A stretch of 64,000 bases of DNA from Mucor racemosus (GCA_027405735.1 JAPEHQ010000004.1:496001-560000); one strand, 5' to 3'; positions 1-13,658 are shown, numbered from the stretch's first letter. Translations and numbers: made by a program. Notes: generated by a model not told the origin, from the letters alone.

Positions 1-59
1 TTTACTTTTATTTATTCACTATAAAAAATATATAATTTACAAATAAGAACACCAACCTT

Positions 60-200
60 CATCAATCCAGTGATCGCCAGTTTATAATGACAAGAGTAAT
101 ATCTATAAGCATATTATCCACCTTTGTTGTTAGTCCAAAATTATAGATCATTACATATAGCCAAACCATACTGTATAAATGTCGTCTACGTAAGATAATA
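60..200 (+). repeat. Dispersed repeat, partner at 13868-13990
   Basis: This AT-rich segment (it includes a run about atgacaagagtaatatctat and then tagtccaaaattatagatca) recurs in the same orientation near 13870-13990 with scattered substitutions. No coding potential is visible. It is probably a fragment of a longer transposon, because the similarity fades on both sides. Confidence 0.55.
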
Positions 201-364
201 AATATTCTTTTATAATATCATCACCGTATTGAAACAAACTAATTTATAATTAGTTGGTCTTTATAAGCTTGCTGTATCTTCTCTGATAAATAAGCCATCA
301 TTTGCTAAAACCAAAAAAAAAAAACCAAACCAACAAGACAATAAACACTACGGCGTAATGGGGT

Positions 365-401
365 GCTCCATGGACGACCGATGCATTTGTCCATGTGGAG
401 C
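365..401. other. GC-rich hairpin
   Basis: GCTCCATGGAC at 365-375 is complementary, with one bulged base, to GTCCATGTGGAGC at 389-401, with a 13-nt loop between them. It is strikingly GC-rich for this window. The preceding bases (ACACTACGGC at 350-359) resemble the inner end of the large inverted-repeat element (CACTACGGCC at 21985). It may be the end of a related MITE; this is inference only. Confidence 0.4.
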
Positions 402-499
402 GCTTCATAGAGTCATGAGATTATATACATGTCATCTATACACAAAATACAAGGTAGGTACAAAGCTGTAATATAAAGGTGTATAGTATATAGTAGGTA

Positions 500-960
500 G
501 AGATATTCACAAAAAAAAAAGTATAAAAAACAGTAGGAATTCGACTAGATAACGTTAGGATATTATTATAAAGTCAAATTCTACTTAAGGGCTTTTGTAA
601 TAAATAAATGTCCTCATATATTTTACATCAGAGAGATTAGGTAAACATTCCTAGATCCATACATAGCCAATGATACCCCTTGTCAGATATAAGTCTTGAT
701 AGTAGCCAATCGGTGTATTCATACAGTTCATGGGCCCTTGATCATAATAATGGTATGACTAGATCCACATTATTGATTGGCGTCTAACTATAAGCTGTTA
801 GGGTCGAAGCTCGGTAGAAAGTTTATACGTATTAGTATGAACCAGCATATATCATTTAATAGTTTAATATCTATTCATGCTAGCTGTAATTAATTGAGAA
901 TCAGATAGAATGGAGATCAATATAATAAATAAATATGTACATATTTCTCAAGATCTGTTC
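500..960 (-). repeat. Dispersed repeat R6, copy 1
   Basis: The reverse complement matches 35628-36085 over most of its length. Shared landmarks are a TACCTAATCTCTCTGATG-type segment, CTAACGTTATCTAGTC and a run of T. No open reading frame of note. Element class is unknown. Confidence 0.6.
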
Positions 961-999
961 CTCTGTGAGACATTGATACTGTATCTGTCCAAAAATAGA

Positions 1000-2480
1000 A
1001 GGACTAATACCAGAATATAAGTGCACTGGCCTAAAATTATTGACTAAAACTTGACCTGAATTGATTGTAAAAAATTAAGCACATAAATCGAGATTTTAAT
1101 TTTTTGTATTGACAAGATGCAGTAGTTCCAACTGAAAGCTACTATGCGTTTTTTATTTCAGTAAAAAATATTGATTTTTCATTGAGATAATCAGTATAAC
1201 AGCTTGCTGTACAGCTAATAGCCTATGATAACTGAGTTCAAAAATTTATTTTAAAAAATGGACGAAAAATGATGAAAGAATCAAAATGGTCTAATTGCTC
1301 ATGAACTGCAAAGTAAGTCGACCTAGTATATTAGATAGCTTTTGTACAGTTTTGGATTCTGCATCCATCTAAATAAAATTCAGACAAACATTTCACATTA
1401 AATTTTGCTTAAAATACAATTAAAATTTTGTAGGTTTTTTGAAGATACACATAACTTTTTATAAACATATTTAAGATATAACTAATTGAGATGATGCGCA
1501 AAAGCATTATCTATTTACCGAGCTATTGTAAAGTTTTTAGCTGCATTTTTCGTAGAGAAAACGAGATTTTTGTCCAATTTTTTTCATATTCAGAATTTGG
1601 GATGAGGGTATATAAGGGAAAAATGGAAGCTAGAAACGGAGGTAACTTTTTGTACACATTTTTAAGGATATCTCCACGAAAAATCAATATTTTGAAAAAA
1701 ACTAAATTGGGTTTGAGAGAACTCAACAAGTTTGATGACACGAGTAAAAAAAAACTGCTGCTCAATTTAACGAATATTCTGAAATCTATTAGGAAAACAC
1801 CAAAAAAATAAAAAAAAAATAAAAGTGCTCAGAATTTTTTTATACTGAAATATGCTATAGAGTGCTTTAAAACAAGCAAAGTTTATTATTAGAAAGTGTT
1901 AGCATAGATTAATTTTTCTTGGAGATATGGAGCCTCAAAGTTTTCAATCCTTTAGCAATGAAATATGCGTAAAAATCTGAAACATTAGCGCTGAAAAATT
2001 AATACCAATTGTAAAAAGTAGGATATTTTCAGATACTTGTTTTTGGATTAAAGGTGAGCATCTCAGGTACATTAGCATATATTTTTTTCTTGGTGTTATT
2101 TAGTGAAAAAAAAAGTTGGGCAGGGATGAAAAGTATGACCCAATTTTACGGAAAATGCAGCGAATTTTACGCATTTTTGAGTCTTCTGAGAGATATAAAA
2201 TAAATTCTGGAACAGGTGAGATACTGCGACCAATTTACATCTATTTAGTAGTATCTAAGGTATCTCCTAAAAAGTCTTTAATATGAAGTTAGTTATAGAA
2301 AGAAGGCATGCTTCGGTTTTGAAAATTGAAACTAGGATTTTTTTTTTGAAAATTCAAATTTCCTCCAGTGGGTACCTGCAAAGACAAAAAAAATCCATTT
2401 TAACTTATGAGCGTAATTTCTACCAAGGTGTGATTATTGAAAGTGTGAGTCAATGGTCAGTCAATTATAGAGTGTAATGG
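1000..2480 (+). repeat. Dispersed repeat R1, copy a (about 1.5 kb)
   Basis: This is the longest copy of the most abundant repeat in the window. Other copies or parts lie at 24920-26190 (+), 33830-35350 (-), 50440-51052 (-) with 53100-53629 (+), and 54755-55690 (+). A 106-codon frame at 1491-1811 is partly kept in other copies, and so is an antisense frame, so neither is convincing as a gene. No LTR, terminal inverted repeat or transposase was seen. It lies just upstream of the NDUFAF7-like gene and may bound its promoter. Confidence 0.75.
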
Positions 2481-2998
2481 GACAAAACATGACGTGGTTG
2501 TAAAGGTGAACATATTTTTTCATTGATTCAGAAAGGCAATCAGACACAACGGAGTATAACTGCACACTTTTATATATTGCCAAACAACTGCTCAAACACA
2601 AAAAGACATTATCATCACCTATTTTATAAGGTTGATTAGCTAAAAGATCTATAGTTTACAGCCGGTGAAAGTATTGAGACACCAAATGTTGGTATCATTT
2701 TAAGCGTTGATAATGGCCACAAACTAGCGAAGTCCAACATTTACAGTACTGAAATGCTCACATTTTCGTCAAATTATTGGAATTTATCATGTAATATATC
2801 CGCTGGTTAATTTTAAATACATTTAATGGTTTGATTTTTGCAGACCTTTTGCATCTTGCAACCGCAAATTAAAGATGGCGTGTATGTTACCAAAAGACCC
2901 AAGAATCAAGCCACCCAGACTAACGAAATGTCAATTTCAAGGTCCATTTTAGAATTATTTCCATCAACTTTGGTATTTTTTTTTTCATCCAACATAAT

Positions 2999-4826
2999 AT
3001 GCTGAGAATATTAAGACCAACCGTTTCAAGCAAGATACATTTCTATCGATTATATAGCACTGCAGCAACTAATGGAGGCAATATTATCAAAAAGGAGCCA
3101 TTATCACCATTAGGAAAACACTTGCATGATTCCATTAAAGTAAGCACTTTTTTTCTTCTGTAAATTGCCCCCCTGACAGCAGGTCGACATATGCGTTAAT
3201 ACAATACCCTACATCAGGTGACAGGACCATTGACAGTTTCTCATTTTATGAGACAAGTATTAGTAAATCCATTGAGTGGTTATTACATGTTGGGCGACGT
3301 CTTTGGTAAACAAGGTGATTTTGTTACTTCTCCCGAGATTAGCCAAGTATTTGGAGAGGTACGTATAGCATAATTGATGATTATTAAAACTAATTTGAGT
3401 AAAATAGCTGTGCGGCGTTTGGTATTTAACTGAATGGATGAGATTGGGTCAACCTCAAAAAACTCAAATTATCGAATTTGGACCTGGAAGAGGAACATTA
3501 ATGAGCGATATGTTGAGAGTAAGCAAAAAAAAAAAAAAAAAAAAAAAAAATCAACTAAAAAATCAACACTTATATGTATATCAACATCTCTACAAATTAG
3601 ACTTTATCACAATTCCCTCAATTTTATAATACTCTTACGGATGTTCATTTCGTTGAGGCAAGTCCTGGACTTCGTAAAATGCAAAGAGGTGCATTGGTAA
3701 CAGGATCTGAAGAAAGAGATGTGATTCGCGTAGAAGGAAATAAAGATGAAGCACCTATTGAAACAATTACTAGAGAAGATGGTGTTAGAGTATCATGGCA
3801 TGATGGTATTGAAGTAATTCCAGGTAAGTTGAGGGTTTTTTTTTATGGATTTAGATGTACGTATTCATGCCAAAATTACACTTTAGATCAATGGTCATTT
3901 ATTATGGCCCATGAATTTTTTGATGCTTTACCAATCCACAGTTTCGAGGTACATTTACATAAAGTTGTTTTGTCGTATTTGATATGCTTATACCAAACCA
4001 TAGAAAACTGATAAAGAATGGAGGGAATTAATGGTTGACATGGATGATACAAATGAAAGGTAATCGCTTGAATGTATTTTCATGTGTATTGGTGTTATTA
4101 ATATAGAGAATAGTGAACATAATTTCAGAATCGTTAAATCACCAAACCAAGCAGCCATGACCGCTACACTATTATCAGACAAAAAGTTTGAATCCTTTAA
4201 TGATGGTGATCGTGTGGATATTTCTCCTGATTGCTGGGGTATTATGGATAAAATTGCTAAATATCTGAATAAAAATGGTGGTACAGGATTAGCAATTGAT
4301 TATGGCCAAGATTATGTTCAAGGAGATACACTTAGGGTAATTCTAGATTATTATTTATTCATGACCTTTTCATCTAATCTATGTAATAGGCTATCAAAGA
4401 CCATAAAATCATTCATCCAATGAGTGATCCTGGAACTGCCGATCTCAGTGCAGATGTAGATTTCTCATTCTTGAAGCAAGCCATAACAAATGGATCAGGT
4501 ACAATTATATCCTTTTTACCCATAAATGGAGAAAATCATGTCGTGTTGAAAAAATTTAAACCTTAATTTCAGATATCACTGCATATGGTCCTATTACCCA
4601 GAAAGATTTCTTACAATCTTTAGGAATACAAGCAAGGATTGAGAATTTATTCAGAAATGCCAAGTCATCTGCTGCTAGAAAATCATTATTGGATGGTGCT
4701 GAGAGATTAATGGATCCTGAAGCCATGGGAAGAATTTATAAGGTGTTGGCTTTTGCTAATGATAAAAACGTAGAAAATAAGAATGAACCCGTGGGATTCG
4801 AGAAACACCATTTAAATGTACAATAA
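2999..4826 (+). CDS. NDUFAF7: NDUFAF7/MidA-type mitochondrial protein arginine methyltransferase
   Basis: This is a putative S-adenosylmethionine-dependent arginine methyltransferase of the NDUFAF7 (MidA) family, which methylates the NDUFS2 subunit during respiratory complex I assembly in the mitochondrial matrix. I read nine exons: 2999-3139, 3218-3358, 3408-3518, 3601-3823, 3887-3948, 4004-4059, 4129-4336, 4390-4498 and 4573-4826. All introns are GT-AG and phases agree, giving about 434 residues, the usual family size. The first about 25 residues (MLRILRPTVSSKIHFYRLYS) look like a mitochondrial presequence, which supports this start. The SAM-binding motif EFGPGRGTLMSDM ends exon 3, and the family motif HEFFDALP lies in exon 5. 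Intron 3 contains a run of about 20 A. The repeat R1 ends about 500 bp upstream. The family assignment is strong; the methylation target is from family knowledge. Confidence 0.93.
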
Positions 4827-5485
4827 AAAGAAATTCTTTATATATATAGATCATCTATTTGAATTTGTTGATAAATTGCAAAACTTATTTATCGTCAGAA
4901 ATATTGAATATGGTGTTATATATCATATATGCACGTTGTTGTTACACTGATTAATTAGGTTTGCAGTGATAATATATAATTTATTCTTATAGTTTCTTCT
5001 CAATACCATTGACAGATCAGGAAACTAAAAGAGCAATAGTTGCCTATTTCAGCTCATTACACCATATTAAATAATTTTATTTTGCTAGTAAGGAAAATAA
5101 TGCGTCTAGATAGATAAAAGTTAAATTTGATAAGTTGCATTGTTTCCGTAAAAGATAAGTGCATTAAAGATGTATATACATTTTGCAGGATTCATGCTGC
5201 TTTTATGCTTTTATAAATGTATGAAACAAACTTGATAAAAGTCTTACAAGATGCAGCCACCTTACATCTTTAAATTAGTAGTAAATGCTCAAGATTTTTT
5301 TAGAATTAACCTTGATAACGCCATTTTAGAACTTTATGCCTTTTTTTTTTTCTAGATATGAAAGAAGTAAATCACAAAATTCCGTATCGTGATTTGTAAA
5401 ATCTGAATTATATAAAAGCAGCAGATTATCAAACTGATTCTCATATATATTTATTCATCACAAAAAAGTTTAGTTCTAATTAATA
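4827..5485. other. Intergenic, NDUFAF7 to OPT transporter
   Basis: About 660 bp of AT-rich sequence. ACTATA/TATATAAAAG-like sequence near 5410 is a plausible TATA element for the downstream transporter, whose start is at 5486. I see no RNA gene or repeat here. Confidence 0.5.
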
Positions 5486-7881
5486 ATGTCTAAAGAATTA
5501 GATGATATCAATAAAACACCAGAAAGCTTGCATGAAACTCTAGAGAAAATTGACTCTGATTTCAAAGAGAAAGATTTTATTGATACTCCTTGGGTTCCTG
5601 ATAAAATTGGAGCTTATGAAGAGGAAGATAGCAACTCAAATCGTTCTTTGCGAAATGAAGAAGATTTAGATATTGCCATCGTTAATGATGTTGCTTTAAC
5701 TGAAGATGATACTTCATTGAAAGCAGTTACAGTTCGTTCAGTATTCATTGGTGTTGTAAGTGTCTAAACAATGCCTTTTAGATCACTATATTTACATTGC
5801 ATTTTAGATTCTCGCTTGTCTTAGTTCTTCTATAGCTCAACTGATGGTCTTTAAACCTGTCGGTATTGCATTAACAGATACATTCATGTTGCTTATCGCT
5901 TATGTATTCTGTACTTTCTGGGCAAGAGTACTCCCTAAAGGCGGTTGGTTGAATCCTGGTCCATTCAACGTTAAAGAACACGCTTGTATTTATGTTATGA
6001 TTTCTGCTGCTAATACAAGTGCTTATGGTACTTACATCTTGTCTGCTCAAGAGCTATTTTACACTGAAACACCTGGTGCAGCTGGTTCTATCTTTTTGCT
6101 TATTGGCACACAATTAGTTGGTTACGGAATTGCTGGTCAATTACGTCCATTCCTTGTATACCCCTCCAATATGACATGGCCTACTAGTTTACCTGTAGTT
6201 TCCTTAATCAAGACTTTGAACACTGACAAACAAGAAGCAAAATGGAGAACCAGGTTCTTTTTCATTATCTTTGGTGCCATCTTTGTTTATGAATTTATTC
6301 CTCAATACATGTTTCCTATGCTCGGCGGTATTTCTATCATTTGTCTTGCAAAAGATAATAGTCATTGGGTTCAACGTCTCTTTGGTGGTCTTGGAACAAA
6401 TGAAGGCATGGGCATGTTTCAACTTAGTTTTGATTGGAATTTATTGTCTACACAAAATCCACTTTATATTCCACTTTGGATTCAATTGAATGTCTATGGT
6501 GGTATTGTACTTCTTTGGATCCTTGCTCCTCTCTTGTATTACTATGATGTATGGAATGCTCAAAGTTTTCCTTATTTGTCAAATGCTATCTTTCAAAGAT
6601 TTGATAATGGTACATCTCAAGTTTATCCTCAAAGTGACGTTTTGAATGCTGATAATTCATTGAATTATACTCGTTTGGAAGAGGTCGGAAGACCTCAATT
6701 TGCTACTACAAATGCTGTAAGCTATATCTTTATTAACTTTGCTGTAACTGCTACTATCACTCATGTCGCTTTGTTCTATGGCAAATCAATTTGGCAAAAT
6801 TTTAAAAGATCAAAAGCTTTTAAAGAAACTGGCGAAACTGATATTCATATGAAGCTTATGGCTGCATATCCAGAGGTAATATATATATATATATATTTGA
6901 TTATATAAATTGTGTAAAAACTAATATCTATTTTAAAAGGTCCCAAGTTGGTGGTACTATCTCATATTTGTATCTGGTATTGGTCTTAATATCGGTATTG
7001 CTTATGCTAATCATAGTCAACTTCCTTGGTGGGCTATTCTACTTGCTATTGCTATTTCGACTGTTTTATCTTTACCTCTGAATCTCATTACTGCTGTAAC
7101 TGGTTACGGTTTTGGTCTCAACGTCTTTACTGAAATGATTTGTGGTTTCATTCTTCCAGGCTATCCTATTGCCAACATGTATTTTAAGACACTCGGTTAT
7201 AATACCATGTCTCAAGCTGGTGTCATGGCACAAGACCTCAAGATTGGTCACTACCTCAAAGTACCTCCTCGCTTAACATTTATGCATCAAATTGCGGGTA
7301 CTATTATTGGTAGCTTATTTAATTATATTGTAAATACTTCCATTACTTCAAGCAAACGTGATATTCTTTTGGATCCTGTTGGAAATCAATTCTGGAACGG
7401 TAATACACCTCAAACTATTAACTCTGCAGCAATTACATGGGGTGCTATTGGTCCTATGGCAATGTTTGGCCCTGATACTCAATACTATATCTTTTTGTGG
7501 GCATTTGTTATTGGATTTGCTTTACCAGTACCTGGATATCTTTTGCATAGAAAGTACCCAAATGTTGGTTTCGATAAATTTAATATTCCAATGGTCTTGA
7601 TTGGTCTTTGTATTATGCCAGGTTCAAACACATCTTGGATTACTGTCTCTTTCATCCTCGTTCTCATCTTCCAAGTTTACCTCAAGAGAAGATATAGTAC
7701 ATGGTTTGCAAGACACACCTACTTGATCTCGGCTGCTTTAGATTCTGGAACATCTCTTATGGTATTTTTTGTTTCCATGGCATTACAAGGTGGTGTCAAT
7801 GGTATTACTTATGATTTTCCCATTTGGTGGGGTAATCGAGCAGATGCTACATACATGGATCAATGTTGTATGAACTGCTAA
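5486..7881 (+). CDS. OPT-family oligopeptide transporter
   Basis: This is a proton-coupled small-oligopeptide transporter of the OPT superfamily, a plasma or internal membrane protein that imports tetra-/pentapeptides or related compounds. Three exons (5486-5755, 5808-6875, 6940-7881) give about 759 residues, normal for the family. The first about 85 residues are acidic and soluble. Many hydrophobic segments follow. The family-typical NPGPFNVKEHACI is early in exon 2, and the end has YDFPIWWGNRAD close to the OPT C-terminal signature. Intron 2 contains a short (TA)n run. The codon choice in exons 2-3 (GGT, CTT, GTC) suggests good expression. The substrate cannot be told from sequence; glutathione or siderophore-type OPTs are alternatives within the family. 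Confidence 0.93.
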
Positions 7882-8088
7882 ACTTAATGATTAATTTTTT
7901 TACCCTATTTAAGCTAATTTTTTTTACTCTACAATTAAACCAAATTCGTTCTATTCCAATTTTATGATTTATTTACTCTTTATGCCCATCTTGTACTACT
8001 GTAAATATATAAGTTTATAAGCCTGTTTAGCAAGAAATCAAGTATTATTTCTCCTTTTCCTTTCTTTACTACAAACAATTAATACACA

Positions 8089-9875
8089 ATGAAAGCTATA
8101 GCTACATTTATTTTTGTGTTGCTTTATAGCCACTTGATATCAGCAAATATCGATAATCTTGAAATGATACAGACTTTCAGAGAGCCAAAGAACATTGCAT
8201 TTGGCGCATTAATGGGTGGAGCATCTCATATTAATTGGGTTTTATCAATACTCGATGAATTAACAACAAGAAATCATACAGCTTACTTTATTACAAGAGT
8301 AATACTTTGTGTTTTGAATATAATAGAAATGTTTAGCTCATCTATTATTTTGAAAAAAAAAAAAAACTAGGATGACCAAGTCAAATTTGGTGCAAGCTTT
8401 CCCGATATTAAAACTATATCTATTGCTAAGCCCTATTTACTATCTACAGAAGATCATTTTCTTGATAATGTAAGAGATATTTCTGTAATCGATTTCTTTG
8501 CAAAATTTGCAATTGGCTTGGATGTAGATTTTGAAGATGGTACACAAGATATTCTTATGCATTCGAGGATAATATATATATACTAACAAATAAATCAGAT
8601 TACCTTTTACAGTTAAATCTACTCAAGTCAAAAGAGATCGATCTAGTATTATGTGATTTTATGAACACAGCTTGCCATGAAGCAGCCAACACTCTCAAAA
8701 TTCCATTTATCATTACATCTAGTGGTACATCAGGTGATGGTACAACAGCGCCCTATATCAATAATAATCCAATTAATATGGATAGCCCCACAACAGAAGA
8801 TGAAACTTTAACGGAGAGATTATATAATAATTGGATCAAACCTATTCGTTTTTTGATCAAATTACGTAAATTTCTCTTTGAGCAACATGCAAAATTAAAG
8901 TCTTTGGGTATTGATCCTGTATTCCCTGGAGAACTTCGTTATAAAGATTGTGTCAAGATTTTCAATAGTGCTTGGGGGTTTGAGTTTGGTAGACCTTTGG
9001 GACCCTTAATTGAATTAGTAGGACCAATTGTACCTGAAAAGACCGCAAGAAAATTGACACCCGATATCGAAGAATTTCTACAAACTCATGAAAAAGTAGC
9101 TTATATCGCATTTGGACAACATGCCAGAGCTAATGAATCAGATATTACTCTTATCTTAACAAGTTTAATTGAAGTATATGAAGCAAACGAATTGGACGGC
9201 ATCATTTGGGCTACACGAGGCATAGAAGAACACCAATTTCCTGAGGTTATTGTATCTCAAAACAATGTTACATATCACATACACAGTTTCTTTAAAAATA
9301 GCAAAACTGGTGATTTCAAGTTCCTAAACTGGGCTCCTCAATTAGCCATCCTGAGCCACCCATCTACAAGAGTATTTGTTTCACACGGAGGCACTGGCTC
9401 CATTCAAGAAGCTTATTTCGGAGGCGTGCGTTTGATTGTGTATCCCTTTTTTGCAGATCAAATCCCAAATGCTATTACTGTTGAGAAATTTGGAACAGGC
9501 CGTCATTTGGATTTTAGATCAACGCAAGATGAAACAACTAAATTAATCAAAAGTGTGGTCAAAGATGATTTGGGGCAATTCCAGAAAAATGTAGATAAAT
9601 TCAAAGCATTGACACAGATCAAGAGTAAACATGGTCCTATCCGTGGTGCAGATGTTACTGAAGAAGTTTTATTCATGCATGAAAATGGATTATTACCTCA
9701 TCGATTGGACGCAAAATTGAGAATGTCCTGGATAAAAGCAAACAATTTGGATATGTACGCTGTTATTGCTGGTGTTTTGACAGCATTTTTATCGCTTAGT
9801 TTGTATTTAATCTTTACCTCGTTCAAATTGATAAGCAAGACAATCAAAACGCAAACAAAATTGAAGACCTTCTAA
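8089..9875 (+). CDS. GT1 UDP-glycosyltransferase with C-terminal membrane anchor
   Basis: This is a UDP-sugar-dependent glycosyltransferase of family GT1, resembling animal-type UGTs: an ER-lumenal enzyme that glycosylates a small lipophilic acceptor. I read exons 8089-8298, 8371-8539 and 8599-9875, giving about 551 residues. Residues 1-20 form a signal peptide. The donor-binding UGT signature lies at about residues 370-413 (NWAPQLAILSHPS, then FVSHGGTGSIQEA, then PFFADQ). A hydrophobic anchor lies at about 508-540, followed by a basic tail. Intron 2 is inferred: GTACAC donor at 8540, a perfect TACTAAC branch site at 8581, AG at 8598. It keeps frame into the expected SKEIDLVLCDF region. Intron 1 ends in a poly-A stretch. 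Acceptor and sugar are unknown. Confidence 0.9.
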
Positions 9876-10866
9876 AGATCTATTCCAAATTAAATATAAA
9901 TTTAATCCTAGATACTTAAATTAGCTCATATGAAAACATTTGTAAGTGTTGTATTTTTACACAAAAAAAAAAAATATATGCATAAACGACACATGTTAAA
10001 AAATTCGTTCAAAGCATTTTTAATTTTATATCATTGCATAATTTGGCACGAAATATTCTTTTACTATTAAAAATGGCAGTAAATGAATTTTCCACCGCTA
10101 CTGGTTTTATTTTTATTTTTTTTTGAAAAAATAAATAAATAAATAGGTGCATAAATCAGTTCATGTGCATTTGCTTTAAAATGATGTGTTATCAAGAAAA
10201 AAAAATACAAGCATATAGAAAGCATGCTAGGGAATGTATACAAAGCGTTCAATCCAAAATAGATTTGCAAATATACTAAAAAAAAAAAAAAACTCTTCAA
10301 AGCTTGAAATACATGATTTTTTTTTTCAAAAATTCAATAGATTTCTAAAAGAGAAAAAGTTAGAAATACATGCCAACAATGATAAATATGGTATAGCCAG
10401 TTACCAATATACTTTACTTCCAAGTTATAAATAAGCTATTGCACCGCTGTGTTCAAAGAGAGCGTAAAAGAAGGTTATTGACACGTGTAATGCATATATT
10501 CCATAAACATTTTACAAGTAAAAACGGCAAAAAATATCTTATTTAAACAACTATTTGTGATGGAAATAGCTATTGACAATCAATTGATATACAATTCTAC
10601 TATTATGTATATCATTTATACAAGTTTACATTACTACATTCATCTGTTGCGTCAGTGTTTAACCCAAATTTAGGAGTCAGTCCCCCTCTTCTTTGGAATA
10701 CAGAAAAAGAAGGCAAGACAAAAACAGGTGCTTCTTTCTTTTTTGCAACACATATATTCTTGTATTCTTTTTTTATCTCTCTTTTTTTTTTTTTCTCATT
10801 TCTGAACCTTGATAGAAAAAAAGAAAAGGAAAAAAAAAAAAAAAAAAAAAAAAAAGAGAGAATAAA
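9876..10866. other. Intergenic, UGT to B56 gene
   Basis: About 990 bp, very AT-rich, with short open frames that look like chance. A CT/TTTTTCTC-rich stretch near 10735-10800 and a run of about 24 A at 10829-10852 lie just before the B56 start, probably in its promoter and 5' leader. No repeat partner was seen elsewhere in the window. Confidence 0.5.
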
Positions 10867-11224
10867 ATGATGAAAGGTTTAAAGGGAGTCGTAAGTTTTT
10901 ATTAATCTTTTCACGTTATGAAATACTCATTTATATTAGCTTACACGGAGAACATCGCATAAGGATACCAAGTCTTCATCTTCAACAAAACAGCATGTAG
11001 CAAATAAATCTCGTTCTTCAACAACAACAACTACATCTTCATCACCTACTCGATCACCTTCTTCTCCAATCAACAATAATACGAACAAACAAATACCAAC
11101 ATCTGATAATAATAATAATAGTACTAGTAATTCAAATCATATCCAAGTAATAACTCCATCATCTTCAGTAGCAACAACAACAACTTCCGTACCTGTATCA
11201 GTACAAAATAACAATAATGTAAGT

Positions 11225-11256
<32 letters not shown>

Positions 11257-13143
11257 CTGCTTTTATGTTTATGGTGCTACAAAATAATAACAATATAAAA
11301 AACTTAATAATAGCAACAGCAACATAATATTAGAGTCAATCCTACTATGCCGGGTCGTTCAGCAGAAGTTACCAAACAAATTTTAAAAGACACCCCTAAA
11401 GATACCATACCTGCTGTACGTACTCCTCGTCGTCAACGTTCTTCAAGAATTTATGCTACTAGAGAGAAAGCAGATCTTGAAAAGAGTCCATATTTTAATG
11501 GTAGATTATATGAGAAAGTGTGTGTGTGAATTTTATTTTTATTAAAAAAAAAACTTGCTAGATGTCCCTCCTTCAAAACGTCAAGAATTATTTATACTAA
11601 AATTACAGCAATGTCAGGTTTTATTTGATTTCAATGATCCTTCATCAGAATTAAGAAACAAAGAAATCAAAAGACAAGAATTACAAGAAATGTTGGAATA
11701 TGTAGCAACTTCAAGAGGTGCAATTTCGGATCTCATTTACCCTGATGTCATTCGCATGTTTACAGTCAATACATTTAGAACTATTTCACCTCAAACATCT
11801 GCAGTAAATGAAGGTTATGATCCAGAAGAAGATGAGCCTGCTTTAGAAACTGCTTGGCCTCATCTTCAATTAGTATATGAATTTTTTTTAAGATTCGTGG
11901 AATCTCAAGATTTTAACCCTCAAATTGCAAGAAAGTATATTGATCAAAAGTTTATTCTTCAGGTTAGTTTGTAGTGCAAAAAAAAAAAAAAAAAAAAAAT
12001 TACACCGAAAATTAATATTTCTATAGTTGTTGGAACTATTTGATAGTGAAGATCCTAGAGAAAGAGACTTTTTGAAAACAACATTGCATAGACTTTATGG
12101 CAAATTTTTAAATTTACGAGCATTTATCAGACGATCCATCAACAATATTTTCTTTCAATTTATATACGAAACTGAACATTTTAATGGCGTAGCAGAACTA
12201 CTAGAGATTCTCGGCAGGTAAGGTCGTCTCACAGAAACATTAAAACATAATATTAACGCACTCTTTTAGCATTATCAATGGTTTCGCATTACCTTTAAAA
12301 AAGGAGCACAAAACATTCCTATACAAAGTCCTTATACCTCTTCACAAACCCGCCCACTTAGCAACCTACAGTCCTCAATTAACCTATTGTGTGGTCCAAT
12401 TTTTAGAAAAAGATCCTGATCTTGTACCTGGTGTCATTCAAGGATTAATGCGCTATTGGCCCAAAGTCAATAGCGCCAAAGAAGTGATATTTTTGACAGA
12501 ATTTGAAGAAATATTGGACGTTACTGAAAATGGTTTTGATGATACTGTCATGGTCCCCTTTTTCCAGAAACTAGCTCAATGTGTAGCAAGCCCTCATTTT
12601 CAGGTTGCAGAGCGGGCTCTGTACTTTTATACTTATGAGGATGTTATTCGTATCATGGATGATCATATCGATGTCATTATGCCAATCATTTTTCCTTCAA
12701 TTTACAGACATTCAAATGAACATTGGAATAGAACCATTCACCAATTGGTTTATAATACACTTCAGCTTTTAATGAAATTAGATCAAGATTTGTTTGAGAA
12801 ACTTGTGGAAAAGTATAAACGTGATGAATTAGAGTAAGTCTGATTGATTAAGCCGAAGGATTGCTTTCGCTAATAATTTTTTTTTAGAAATGTTGGCTTG
12901 AAATTGAATCAGGATAGATTATTGGCCTGGAAGAAATTAGAAGCAAGAGCTGCTATATTACAACAAAAATCTTCGTCTCTATCATCATCATCTACAGAAG
13001 AGACTAAATCAATCGACTCTGCTCTCATTTTGGCTGCTGCTGAGAAACAAGTGGACAGCAAAGCAATTACCGAAATAAATAAAGACATGGAGAAGCTGAA
13101 TACAACAGAGGATTCAGATAATGAGTCTTGGCATAGCGTCTAG
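10867..13143 (+). CDS. PP2A B56/B' regulatory subunit (Rts1/Par1 type)
   Basis: This is a regulatory subunit of protein phosphatase 2A that selects substrates; yeast relatives act in septation, stress response and cohesin protection. Seven exons (10867-10890, 10940-11218, 11314-11500, 11562-11962, 12027-12217, 12270-12833, 12888-13143) give about 633 residues. The start MMKGLKG followed by LTRRTS matches the N-termini of fungal Rts1/Par1. Residues 20-110 are a low-complexity Ser/Thr/Asn tail. The B56 helical-repeat domain starts at [12 protein letters not shown]. It keeps LPLHK-type and [11 protein letters not shown] segments and ends near [16 protein letters not shown] Ser-rich tail follows. 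The exon 3 donor at 11501 was preferred over later GT sites because it restores the conserved Asn-Asp before VPP. Intron 2 holds a run of nearly 30 T. Confidence 0.94.
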
Positions 13144-13622
13144 ATGAAAATATTTAAAAAACCTAATAAATGAATTTACAAATGGATAATAAAAGTGATT
13201 TATGGCATCAAATGTATGAAGAAAATCTTCATACTTTTACTGCTTGGAAAGTCTTCTTTTGGCACCATTTCAAACTCTTACACTTGATCGTCCTTTAATC
13301 CACGATTTTGAGTAAAATGCGATTTCTTCATGAAAAAACAAGATATAAAAGTAAATGTGTCCACATCTGATAAGGAAAATAATTTCTCATCTATCCATGT
13401 TTTAAAAAATAAAATTTACTATGTAAAAGTAGTGGCCACAGAGAAAAAACGTATTTCCGAGTTTTTGTTTCTACAACAAAAAATTTGCACAACAGTTTAC
13501 CTGAAAATTACATTATTCAATGTAAAATTAAAAATAATGTATAGCTCACTTATTATTGCAAAGATTTTTTGCTAGTGCATTCTAGAGAAATTTGCAGAGA
13601 ACAAAAAGTGGATGCCAATTTT

Positions 13623-13658
<36 letters not shown>

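Noticed and set aside
1491..1811. 106-codon open frame in repeat R1
   Set aside because: It lies in a multicopy repeat. Other copies break the frame, and an antisense frame is equally preserved, so coding is not supported.
8566..8612. A non-canonical GA-AG intron in the glycosyltransferase
   Set aside because: A canonical GT-AG intron (8540-8598) with a perfect TACTAAC branch site keeps the frame and gives the expected protein, so no unusual splice site is needed.
11347..11529. B56 exon 3 extending to a later donor at 11518-11522
   Set aside because: Those donors either shift the frame or lose the conserved Asp before VPPSKR. The donor at 11501 gives the family sequence.
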